From Bifidobacterium breve (GTDB lineage Bacteria > Actinomycetota > Actinomycetes > Mycobacteriales > Mycobacteriaceae), in contig CAMCWJ010000073.1 of the NCBI GenBank assembly GCA_945882475.1, positions 1 to 10,588 on the forward strand: 10,588 nt of DNA, written 5' to 3'. The position numbers were made by a program, and so were the translations under genes. Under the pieces are notes generated by a model. The model saw only the letters and a program-made list of their open reading frames with translations. It did not search any database and was not told the origin of the DNA. Positions 1 to 6,439 of the stretch are shown one piece after another (position 1 is the first letter of the stretch; every line of letters starts with the position of its first letter).

Positions 1-1
1 G

Positions 2-1072
2 GAGAAGGCACGATCCGGTGGTCACACCGACGAATTATGGCGGGAGGCAGGTGAACTCGGCTTCATCGGAGTAAACCTGCCCGAGGAACTCGGCGGCGGC
101 GGCGCGGGTATGTACGAGCTTGCGATGGTGATGGAGGAACTCTCCGCGGCCGGCTGTCCGCTGCTCATGCTGGTGGTCTCCCCCGCCATCAACGGCACGA
201 TCATCGCCAAGTTCGGCACCGCGGAACAGAAGCAGCGCTGGGTGCCTGGAATCGCCGACGGCTCGATCACGATGGCGTTCGCCATCACCGAACCCGATGC
301 CGGGTCGAACTCACACCGCATTACAACCACCGCGCGTCGCGACGGCAACGACTGGATCCTGAGTGGTCAGAAGGTGTGGATCTCCGGGGTCGACCAGTCC
401 CAGGCCGTCCTGGTCGTCGGCCGAACCGAGGAAGCCAAGACCGGCAACCTGCGGCCCGCCCTGTTCATCGTGCCGACCGACACACCCGGATTCACCTTCA
501 CCAAGATCCCGATGGAACTCGTCGCCCCGGAGAGCCAGTTCCAGGTGTTCATCGACGAGGTGCGGCTTCCCGCCGATGCACTCGTCGGCGCGGAGGACGC
601 CGCCATCGCGCAGTTGTTCGCCGGTCTCAATCCGGAGCGGATCATGGGGGCGGCGAGCGCGGTGGGCATGGGACGCTTCGCATTGGACAGGGCCTGCGAC
701 TACGTCAAGACCCGGCAGGTGTGGAAGATCCCGATCGGCGCGCACCAGGGAATCGCACATCCGTTGGCGCAGAATCATATCGAGCTGGAGCTGGCCCGGC
801 TGATGATGCAGAAGTCGGCCTGCCTCTACGACTCCGGCGACGACACCGGGGCCGCCGAGGCGGCGAACATGGCCAAGTATGCGGCCGGGGAAGCCTCGAC
901 CCGGGCAGTGGATCAGGCGGTGCAGTCAATGGGCGGCAACGGCCTGTCCCAGGAATACGGCGTCGCCGCGATGCTGGTTGCCTCGCGACTGTCCCGAATC
1001 GCGCCGGTGAGCCGGGAGATGGTGCTGAACTTCATCGCCCAGACCTCGCTGGGCCTGCCGCGCTCCTACTGA
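2..1072 (+). CDS. fadE12: Acyl-CoA dehydrogenase, FadE12-like, 5'-truncated by window edge
   Basis: This is a cytosolic flavoenzyme that makes an alpha-beta double bond in an acyl-CoA and passes the electrons to electron-transfer flavoprotein. The reading frame enters from the left edge, and 356 residues plus TGA are visible. FadE12 of M. tuberculosis is about 388 residues, so roughly 30 N-terminal residues are missing; an internal ATG at 110 is not the true start. The signature ITEPDAGS (visible residues 95-102), the beta-barrel segment with GQKVWISG, and the C-terminal GGNGLSQEY motif identify the family. At the C-terminal position where medium-chain enzymes carry the catalytic Glu (YEGT), this protein reads IAPVSREM, with Pro. 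A Glu in LNPER (codon 635-637, visible residue 212) aligns with the helix-G base of isovaleryl-CoA dehydrogenase, which suggests a branched-chain substrate (inference). It is followed by the echA7-like gene after only 17 nt, so the two are probably one operon. Confidence 0.85.
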   Translation, partial: EKARSGGHTDELWREAGELGFIGVNLPEELGGGGAGMYELAMVMEELSAAGCPLLMLVVSPAINGTIIAKFGTAEQKQRWVPGIADGSITMAFAITEPDAGSNSHRITTTARRDGNDWILSGQKVWISGVDQSQAVLVVGRTEEAKTGNLRPALFIVPTDTPGFTFTKIPMELVAPESQFQVFIDEVRLPADALVGAEDAAIAQLFAGLNPERIMGAASAVGMGRFALDRACDYVKTRQVWKIPIGAHQGIAHPLAQNHIELELARLMMQKSACLYDSGDDTGAAEAANMAKYAAGEASTRAVDQAVQSMGGNGLSQEYGVAAMLVASRLSRIAPVSREMVLNFIAQTSLGLPRSY

Positions 1073-1100
1073 CATGACCGAGAGCTGACATGCCCGAGAC
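1069..1100 (+). repeat. 16-bp tandem duplication over the fadE12/echA7 junction
   Basis: Two adjacent 16-bp units, CTGACATGACCGAGAG and CTGACATGCCCGAGAC, match at 14 positions. Each carries TGA then ATG. The fadE12 stop (1070-1072) lies in unit 1. The unit-1 ATG (1074) opens a four-codon frame (M-T-E-S) that stops at the unit-2 TGA (1086-1088), one base before the echA7 ATG at 1090. The likely origin is a local duplication of a start region. The only ribosome-binding-like stretch for echA7 is GAGAG, 5 nt upstream, so termination-reinitiation is plausible. Confidence 0.75.
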
Positions 1101-1860
1101 CCTCGTTCACTTCGACTCCGATCCACCGTTGGCCCGGCTCACGCTGGACTCGCCGCACAACCGCAACGCTCTGTCGGCGGCTCTGGTCACGCAGTTACGC
1201 GACGGACTGCGCCGGGCGACTGAGGACTCGGCTGTGCGGGCGATCGTGCTGGGTCACACCGGCGGCACCTTCTGCGCCGGTGCGGACCTGTCCGAGGCCA
1301 CCGGCGGTGACCCCCATGCGGCCGCCATCGGCCGGGCCGTCGACTTGGCGGAACTGCTCCGCGCGATCGTCGCGTGTCCGATTCCGGTGATCGCCGCCGT
1401 CGACGGGCACGTGCGCGCCGGCGGCATGGGACTGGTGGGTGCGTGTGACATCGCGATCGCCGGACCGCGCAGCACATTCGCGCTGACCGAGGCGCGCATC
1501 GGGGTGGCACCGGCGATCATCTCGCTGACCCTGCTGCCCAAGCTTGCCCCGCGGGCCGCTGCCCGCTACTACCTGACCGGTGAGACGTTCGGCCCGGAAC
1601 GAGCCGTCGAGATCGGACTGGTAACCACTGCCGCCGAGGACGTGGCCGGCGCGGTCGCCGCGGTCACCACGGATCTGGCGAAGGGCTCCCCCCAGGGCCT
1701 GGCGGCATCGAAGGCACTGACCACCGCGGCGGTGCTGGCCGGCTTCGACCGCGACGCGCAGCGCCTCGCCGAGGAATCCGCGCGGTTGTTCGTTTCCGAG
1801 GAGGCCCGCGAGGGCATGCTCGCCTTCCTGGAGAAGCGCCCGCCCCGCTGGGTCCGGTAA
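1090..1860 (+). CDS. echA7: Enoyl-CoA hydratase/isomerase family protein, EchA7-like
   Basis: This 256-residue crotonase-fold enzyme probably hydrates the enoyl-CoA made by the neighbouring acyl-CoA dehydrogenase. It shows the oxyanion-hole segment FCAGADLSE (about residues 61-69), the helix GHVRAGGMGLVGACD (about 108-122) and FALTEARIGVAPA (about 133-145). Classical two-Glu hydratases have Glu in the GGGxE motif; here that position is Gly (GGMGL). The second Glu, in LTEARIG, is kept. The same single-Glu pattern, with a following RAAARYYLTGE segment, is what I know from LiuC-type methylglutaconyl-CoA hydratases, so a leucine- or isoprenoid-degradation role is the better guess than fatty-acid beta-oxidation. 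In M. tuberculosis the equivalent genes sit beside accA2/accD2 carboxylase genes, which would fit that pathway. ATG 1090 is chosen because it gives the usual length and N-terminus. Confidence 0.85.
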   Translation: MPETLVHFDSDPPLARLTLDSPHNRNALSAALVTQLRDGLRRATEDSAVRAIVLGHTGGTFCAGADLSEATGGDPHAAAIGRAVDLAELLRAIVACPIPVIAAVDGHVRAGGMGLVGACDIAIAGPRSTFALTEARIGVAPAIISLTLLPKLAPRAAARYYLTGETFGPERAVEIGLVTTAAEDVAGAVAAVTTDLAKGSPQGLAASKALTTAAVLAGFDRDAQRLAEESARLFVSEEAREGMLAFLEKRPPRWVR

Positions 1861-1911
1861 CGCGACGGTGACGGAATCTCCTTGTCCTTTCTGAACCGCT
1901 CCGACCCGTCG

Positions 1912-1917
1912 TAGGCT
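1912..1917 (+). promoter_or_regulatory. Candidate -10 element for the DUF1707 gene
   Basis: TAGGCT fits the mycobacterial -10 consensus TANNNT and ends 10 nt before the ATG at 1928. A transcript starting 7-10 nt downstream would have a leader of 0-3 nt. No strong Shine-Dalgarno sequence precedes the ATG (only AGG, 1921-1923) and no well-spaced -35 was seen. The identical hexamer lies before purN. Confidence 0.45.
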
Positions 1918-1927
1918 CACAGGCACC

Positions 1928-2527
1928 ATGAGTGAACTGCCGGCGCGCGACGCGAGCGAATCGCCAACGCGCGACGTCGCCGACGATGACGACCGGATTC
2001 AGATTGCGCAATTGCTCTCCGAGGCCGCCGCCAACGGTCGGCTGACGCTGGAGGCGTACGAGGCCAGGCTGGCAAAGGTCTATGCGGCCACCGACTACGA
2101 AGAACTAGAGCGTCTCACCGACGACCTGCCGGAGGCGACCGAATACCGGCGCGGCACAAACCGTCCTGCGCCGTCGACCATGCTGATGGCCATCTTGAGT
2201 GGCTTCGAGCGCCGCGGCCGCTGGAATGTGCCGGACCGGATGACGACATTCACACTCTTCGGTGGCGGCGTCGTGGATCTGCGTTACGCCGATTTCACCT
2301 CACCCGATGTCGAGATCCACGCCTACTCGATCCTCGGCGGGCAGACCATCCTGCTGCCGCCCGAGGTGAATGTGGAGGTGCACGGCGTCGGGGTGATGGG
2401 TGGCTTTGATCAGAAGGTCGGCGGCGACGGCACACCCGGCGCACCGAAGGTCACCATCCGCGGGTTCTCACTGCTGGGCGGGGTGGGCATCAAACGCCGC
2501 AAGCGAAACGCCACCGAATCGAACTGA
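1928..2527 (+). CDS. DUF1707 and LiaF-like C-terminal domain protein (Rv0966c-like)
   Basis: This 199-residue protein of unknown function matches the length I recall for M. tuberculosis Rv0966c (200). Residues 22-70 form a DUF1707 domain: DRIQIAQLL, then ANGRLTLEAYEARL, then a Tyr-containing helix and LxxLTDDLP, the pattern of a short helical domain common in actinobacteria. Residues 85-190 resemble the LiaF-type C-terminal beta domain, with repeated glycine-rich turns (FGGGVVDLRYADF, YSILGGQTILLP, GVGVMGGF, FSLLGGVGIK). There is no signal peptide or membrane segment, so it is probably cytosolic or peripheral. LiaF-like domains are known from cell-envelope stress responses in Firmicutes; carrying that role over to this protein is inference. 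It lies 67 bp after echA7 with its own -10-like element and ends at a strong hairpin. Confidence 0.85.
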   Translation: MSELPARDASESPTRDVADDDDRIQIAQLLSEAAANGRLTLEAYEARLAKVYAATDYEELERLTDDLPEATEYRRGTNRPAPSTMLMAILSGFERRGRWNVPDRMTTFTLFGGGVVDLRYADFTSPDVEIHAYSILGGQTILLPPEVNVEVHGVGVMGGFDQKVGGDGTPGAPKVTIRGFSLLGGVGIKRRKRNATESN

Positions 2528-2540
2528 GCGGTCCTGAGAA

Positions 2541-2593
2541 GACTTCGGCCCCCTCCCGATCACCAGGTGGTGAATCAGAAGGGGGCCGAAGTC
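2541..2593. terminator. Bidirectional hairpin terminator between convergent genes
   Basis: Arms 2541-2554 (GACTTCGGCCCCCT) and 2580-2593 (AGGGGGCCGAAGTC) pair perfectly over 14 bp, around a 25-nt loop that holds a smaller hairpin (TCACC-AGGT-GGTGA). It starts 13 bp after the DUF1707 stop and lies 18 bp beyond the stop of the minus-strand gene. There is no U-tract on either strand, which is common for mycobacterial terminators. Confidence 0.85.
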
Positions 2594-2611
2594 GTGAATC
2601 CCGTGCAGGTC

Positions 2612-3937
2612 TTAGCCGGCGCTGTCGGCCGAACCTGCGTCGCTGCTGGCGGTTGCTGCGCCGGCCGAAGCCGCAGGCGCCGAATCAGCCGTGGCCGCAT
2701 CAGCCTTCGCGGAGTCCGCCTTGGCTGAATCGGGCTTGGCTGAATCGGGCTTGGCCGAATCAGCCTTGGCGACGCCGAGAGCGGAGCCACCCTGCTTGGC
2801 CGCCCGCTCAAGAGCGCCGCGCACCGGGCGCGTGGCCGACTTCGACGGAGCCTCAGACGCAGCGGTGGCCGCCGGCGCCTCCGCCGTGCTGTCCGCCACC
2901 GCGGCGGACGGGCTATCGACCGCCGGCGTGGTGTCGGTGGCAGCCTCAGCGGCCGGTGTGCTCACCGGGGTCGAATCCACGGTCACGGTCTCGGCCGGCT
3001 TGTCAGCCAAAGTTGCTGCGACCGACTCGGTGGCTTCCACCACGGTCGAGGCAGTCACGGCCTTGGCGGCCGCCAACGCGCTGACGGCTGCGACTGCGTT
3101 GGGCGGAGTCGTCGGGTAGGGGTTCGGGTTACCACCGGTGGTGATCACGCCGCCGATGTACCGCAGCACTCCCGGGATTCCGGCGTATCCGGCGTAGTCG
3201 AACTCGTCGTCAATGTTTGCGAAAGCCGGCCCGAGATACGACCCGATACCGCGGTAGAGGTACTCCCCGACGAGCGGCACGTTGATGGCCGCCTGGGCGA
3301 CGAGCGACAGCGCCGTGACATAGAGCGACGTGAGCGCGAAGCCGCCCTGGAAGACGAGCTCGATGGCTTTGGTGATTGCGTAGTTCTCCAGCGGCCCGGG
3401 AACGCGGTACGGCTCGCCCAGGAAGGGATAGGACAGTGCGTATTGCAGGCCGATCGCCGCGCCGCCCTCGAACGTGTAGTTCAGGGGCGAGACGCCCCAC
3501 GGCTCGACCTCATACGGATTGTAGTTCGGCTGGTCAGGGTCAGGCTGGTACGGCTTACTGGGGTCCTCCAGAATTCCCGCGACGTTCTGGAATCCGGCAC
3601 CATTGCCGTTGAGCAACGCGTCCAGGCCCAGGTAGGCCAGTCCGGAGAAGCCGGCAATGTAGCAGTCCTGGTCGCACTGCGCCTCCCAGTAGTACTGGTC
3701 GCCGTCGACGTTGATCGGCTGAAGGGCGCCGCCCCACCCCGTGTAGAAGATGTTGTTCCAGTCCGCCGGCGTGATCGACAGCAGGTCGGCAAAGGTGGTC
3801 AGTTGCACGTTGGCGGCCGACAGTGCAGCCGGTGCGGGCGCGGAGATGGAGGGTGCGATCACCGGCGTGGCAACCGCGACGGCTGCGGCCGTGGCCCGCG
3901 CGGCTGCCGACACTAGAGGCGTGGTAAAGGTCGCCAT
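2612..3937 (-). CDS. Ala/Pro-rich, probably exported mycobacterial protein of unknown function
   Basis: The product has 441 residues and I do not recognise a named family; the style resembles lineage-specific mycobacterial cell-envelope proteins. Residues 8-42 are an Ala/Val-rich hydrophobic stretch ending in APAPAALSAA, plausibly a signal sequence, though with only one Arg before its core. Residues 43-275 form an aromatic- and Gly-rich globular region (DWNNIFYTGWGG, WEAQCDQDCYIAGFSG with Cys88 and Cys92, ALTSLYVTALSLVAQAAINVPL). No transmembrane anchor is obvious. Residues 280-441 are a low-complexity Ala/Thr/Ser/Pro tail with a short basic patch (TRPVRGALERAAKQGG) and KxDSA repeats, likely extended or wall-spanning. 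The start is set at ATG 3937, seven codons inside the longest frame, because AAGGGGAA lies 9 nt upstream of it. It is monocistronic, with its own promoter and terminator. It occupies the place of vapBC9-lprP and neighbours of M. tuberculosis. Function unknown. Confidence 0.75.
   Translation of the reverse strand: MATFTTPLVSAAARATAAAVAVATPVIAPSISAPAPAALSAANVQLTTFADLLSITPADWNNIFYTGWGGALQPINVDGDQYYWEAQCDQDCYIAGFSGLAYLGLDALLNGNGAGFQNVAGILEDPSKPYQPDPDQPNYNPYEVEPWGVSPLNYTFEGGAAIGLQYALSYPFLGEPYRVPGPLENYAITKAIELVFQGGFALTSLYVTALSLVAQAAINVPLVGEYLYRGIGSYLGPAFANIDDEFDYAGYAGIPGVLRYIGGVITTGGNPNPYPTTPPNAVAAVSALAAAKAVTASTVVEATESVAATLADKPAETVTVDSTPVSTPAAEAATDTTPAVDSPSAAVADSTAEAPAATAASEAPSKSATRPVRGALERAAKQGGSALGVAKADSAKPDSAKPDSAKADSAKADAATADSAPAASAGAATASSDAGSADSAG
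2678..2767 (-). repeat. 15-bp coding repeats giving KxDSA pentapeptides
   Basis: Six in-frame 15-bp units encode residues 391-420 as KADSA, KPDSA, KPDSA, KADSA, KADAA, TADSA. Units 2723-2737 and 2738-2752 are identical (GGCTGAATCGGGCTT on the plus strand) and the next differs at three bases. Copy number could vary by slippage without breaking the frame. Confidence 0.85.
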
Positions 3938-3946
3938 GTGCGTCAA

Positions 3947-3954
3947 TTCCCCTT
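3947..3954 (-). promoter_or_regulatory. Ribosome binding site that fixes the exported-protein start
   Basis: AAGGGGAA on the minus strand ends 9 nt before ATG 3937. The alternative in-frame ATG at 3958 lies upstream of this site and has no such sequence, so 3937 is preferred. Confidence 0.75.
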
Positions 3955-4030
3955 GCATGTTTTGGGCTGGAACCCGCTGGTGTCAGGTGGGTTCACGCGT
4001 TGCTGAGTTCCATCGGCGATGGTCCCACCG

Positions 4031-4059
4031 ATAGTACGTGGGTGTTTGCCATGCGGCAA
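4031..4059 (-). promoter_or_regulatory. Candidate SigA-type promoter of the exported-protein gene
   Basis: On the minus strand, TTGCCG (4059-4054) and TACTAT (4036-4031) are separated by exactly 17 bp. TTGCCG keeps the TTG of the -35 consensus and TACTAT fits TANNNT. Transcription would start near 4023-4024, giving a leader of about 86 nt that contains a weak hairpin (arms 3970-3975 and 3989-3994, GAACCC/GGGTTC) and the AAGGGGAA site. Confidence 0.6.
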
Positions 4060-4418
4060 CTTGACGAGGCCGACATGGACACTCGTTGCCGTCGCGTCCA
4101 CCGCCCGTCGCGCGGGAATCCCGCAATCCGACCAGGGATTAGGGATTACTCGCACGTCTCTATCAGCGGCCACTGGGGATCCTCACATATTCCTCTCAGG
4201 GTGAAATTCACCTCAGCGTGTTTGCCAGATGGCGTCAAACGGCATTTGCCGGAGGTTTCGCAGCACGGCCCAAGGATTAGCAACTAGCAAACCTGAATTT
4301 CCGCGCGGTCTGCAGATGACCGCAAGATAACCGTTTGATCACGGCTCACGAGCAATGCAACAGCGCCGGGCCCGACGCGGTAGCGGCACCGCGGGCGCCG
4401 CCGCGGCGGGTCCGAGTG

Positions 4419-4434
4419 CCGCCGGAACCGGCGG
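4419..4434 (-). terminator. Possible terminator after the MoxR/VWA operon
   Basis: CCGCCGG-AA-CCGGCGG is a perfect inverted repeat 37 bp beyond the VWA stop. As RNA it would form six G-C pairs with a GUUC loop. A second palindrome (CCGCCGCGGCGG, 4398-4409) follows at once. There is no U-tract. In GC-rich DNA such repeats arise easily, so the call rests on position. Confidence 0.35.
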
Positions 4435-4471
4435 AGTCGACCGGCGATGCGGTGGGTTTGCCCGGCGGGCG

Positions 4472-6439
4472 CTAGCGCCGCCGCCGTGCACGCAGGTAAT
4501 CGCCCACCACCGCGGCACCGAGGCCGTCGAGTTCAGGCACCACCACCCGGCCCCCCACCCGCCGGGCAACCTGGTCGATGAACCGGCCCAGGCCGGGGTC
4601 GTCGCCGAGCCGGAAGATGGTGACCTGGGCGCCGAGTCGGGCCACCTCGTCGAAGCCGCGCACGGTGTGCCCGATCGTCCGGGGGTGCGGTGGGTAGTCG
4701 AAGAACACCGAGGTCCCGCCGCTTCCGTAGTTCTCCAGGTGCGCGGTCGGTTCACCATCGGTGACCACCAGCACCACCGGTTGGGCGTTGGGATGGCGCC
4801 GCAGGTGTCGGCTGGCCAGCGCCAGCGCGTGGTGCAGGTTGGTGCCCTGCTCGTAGACGCCTTCCAGACCGGTCAACTCGGCGGCACTTACCGTCCGCGC
4901 GTGGCGGCCGAAGGCGATGATCTGCAACGCATCCGAACGGAACCGGGTGCTCACCAGCTGGTGCAGCGCCAACGCGGTGCGTTTCATCGGCAGCCACCGG
5001 TTCTCCATCACCATCGAGAACGACGTGTCGACCAGAAGTGCCACCGCCGCCTGGGCGCGGGTCTCGGTCTCGGAAACCTCGACGTCGTCGACGGTGATCC
5101 GAACCGGACCGGCACCGTGCTCAGCGCCCGCACGACGCAGTACCGCGTTGGTGATCGTGCGGGTGACGTTCCACGGCTCGGTGTCACCGAACGCCCACGC
5201 CCGGGTGGCCCCGGTCAGCTCGCCGGCGGCGCCGGACCGCCGGGTCTCCCGTTCGCCGTGGCGCCCCGAGAGCTGTTGTGCGACATCGCGAAGCGCGGCC
5301 TGCCCGAGCTGGCGCATCGCCTTGGGCGAGAGTCGCCACTTGCCGTCCGAGCCGCGATCGAGAAAGCCCTGATTCATCAGTGCGCGTTCCAAATCGGCCA
5401 GGGTGCGAGCGTCGACGGCGGCTTCGTCGCCGAGTTGTCGGGCCAGGGCCTCGAGGTCGACGTCGTCCATGGTCGCCCCGGAATAGCTCTGCGACAGCTG
5501 TTCGGCCAATTGCTCGAGTTCGCCGATGTCGGCCAGCGCCTGGGCGCCCTCGCCCATGCCCAACGGGTTGTCGCCCGAGAATTCCGAACTGCCCGTCCAG
5601 TCCTCCCCCGGCCTGGCCGCTTGGAGGTGGGAGTCCAGACGGTTCAGCGCATTCATCAGTTGCGGCGATCCAAAAGCCTGCTGCGCCAACGCATCCAATT
5701 CCGCACGCTGCTCCGGCGTCAGGCTGTTACGGAAACGCTGGGCGGCAGCGGAGCGCTTGGCCAAAGAGTCCAGCAGTTCCTCGACATTGCGCGGATTCTC
5801 CGGGAAGTGCTGGCCGTGTTCGGCCATGAAGTTGTCGAAGTCTTCCTGGGTGTCCTCACCGCGGGCATGCTTGTCCAACAAGTCGTTGAGGTCGTTGAGC
5901 ATCTCGTTAACCGCTTGGCGGTCTTCGTCACTGGCGTTCTCCAGCGCCTGCTTCATGCCGGCGAACCGCTGATCGAGCATCTCCCGGCCGAGCAGATCCT
6001 TGATCTGCTCGTACTTTTCGCGGGCTTCGGCGCTGCGCCAGTCGTACTCGGAGAGTTCCTGCACCGCTTTGGCCGGCGACGGCGGAAGCGACTCGATCTG
6101 CAACTCGGCAAACCGCGCGTCGTCGTCCAGGGCCCGGGCAAGTTCCTTGCGTTCGGCCAGCACGGCCTCATCAAGCAGCTTCTTGATCTCCTGCAGTGTC
6201 CCGTCAAGGTTGTTGCGCGACAGAAGCTCCCGGCGGCGTCGGTTGACCTCAGCAGCCAGCCGATCGGCCCCCTTCATGTTCGGGTTGCCGCGGCGGAGCA
6301 GTTCGGAGAGCGCGCGCCTGGGCGAGGTGCCCGCCATGACATCCTCGCCGATCTGCTCCAGCGCTTCCCGAAGATCAACAGGCGGTGCCAGCGGATCCGG
6401 CCCGCCGGTGTAGGAGGTGTACCTCGAACCCCTAGCCAT
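4472..6439 (-). CDS. VWA-domain protein, partner of the MoxR ATPase (Rv0959-like)
   Basis: The product has 655 residues, close to Rv0959 (about 672 from memory). Residues 1-420 are mostly charged alpha-helix with coiled-coil character (for example EIKKLLDEAVLAERKELARAL), typical of the helical arm in CoxE/YehP-type VWA proteins. The C-terminal third is a von Willebrand factor A domain with a complete MIDAS metal site: DTSFS (from residue 471), the Thr of QGTNLHH (residue 533) and the Asp of VTDGEP (residue 561). It ends in RARRRR. There is no signal peptide, so it is cytosolic. MoxR ATPases with VWA partners act as chaperone-like remodellers for metal or cofactor insertion or complex assembly; the client here is unknown. 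ATG 6439 overlaps the ATPase stop by 8 nt (ATGGCTAG), with GAGGG about 11 nt upstream, implying translational coupling. The MIDAS metal and the ATPase pairing also resemble Mg-chelatase D/I, which explains older 'chelatase' labels, but chlorin synthesis is not implied. Confidence 0.88.
   Translation of the reverse strand: MARGSRYTSYTGGPDPLAPPVDLREALEQIGEDVMAGTSPRRALSELLRRGNPNMKGADRLAAEVNRRRRELLSRNNLDGTLQEIKKLLDEAVLAERKELARALDDDARFAELQIESLPPSPAKAVQELSEYDWRSAEAREKYEQIKDLLGREMLDQRFAGMKQALENASDEDRQAVNEMLNDLNDLLDKHARGEDTQEDFDNFMAEHGQHFPENPRNVEELLDSLAKRSAAAQRFRNSLTPEQRAELDALAQQAFGSPQLMNALNRLDSHLQAARPGEDWTGSSEFSGDNPLGMGEGAQALADIGELEQLAEQLSQSYSGATMDDVDLEALARQLGDEAAVDARTLADLERALMNQGFLDRGSDGKWRLSPKAMRQLGQAALRDVAQQLSGRHGERETRRSGAAGELTGATRAWAFGDTEPWNVTRTITNAVLRRAGAEHGAGPVRITVDDVEVSETETRAQAAVALLVDTSFSMVMENRWLPMKRTALALHQLVSTRFRSDALQIIAFGRHARTVSAAELTGLEGVYEQGTNLHHALALASRHLRRHPNAQPVVLVVTDGEPTAHLENYGSGGTSVFFDYPPHPRTIGHTVRGFDEVARLGAQVTIFRLGDDPGLGRFIDQVARRVGGRVVVPELDGLGAAVVGDYLRARRRR

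Larger units (their letters stand above)
3938..4471. other. 534-bp non-coding region, palindrome-rich, lower GC
   Basis: This is the only long stretch without a gene. It separates the 3' end of the VWA gene from the exported-protein gene, both on the minus strand. The half next to the VWA gene holds GC-rich palindromes. The centre (about 4130-4340) is visibly lower in GC than the flanking genes. It contains perfect 6-1-6 palindromes at 4112-4124 (GCGGGA-A-TCCCGC) and 4200-4212 (GGTGAA-A-TTCACC, flanked by direct CTCAG repeats at 4195-4199 and 4212-4216), a palindrome CGGCATTTGCCG at 4240-4251, and a tandem AGGGATT pair at 4134-4147. Open frames here lack a ribosome binding site and mycobacterial codon bias. 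I see no tRNA, recognised riboswitch or insertion-sequence end. Confidence 0.6.

Noticed and set aside
2612..3937. PE or PPE family membership for the exported protein
   Set aside because: The N-terminus lacks the PE and PPE motifs and typical domain lengths. The Ala richness alone is not evidence.
3938..3958. Upstream ATG (3958) for the exported protein
   Set aside because: The AAGGGGAA ribosome binding site lies between it and ATG 3937, so the downstream start is the one served.
3938..4180. Possible riboswitch or structured RNA in the exported-protein leader
   Set aside because: Only short stems (5-6 bp) were found and no conserved core of a known riboswitch class was recognised. The predicted leader is only about 86 nt.
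4000..4287. Short frames on both strands in the long intergenic region, including a plus-strand frame of 95 codons and a minus-strand frame at 3943-4173
   Set aside because: No ribosome binding site, atypical codon use and no motif. They overlap the promoter and palindromes of the exported-protein gene.
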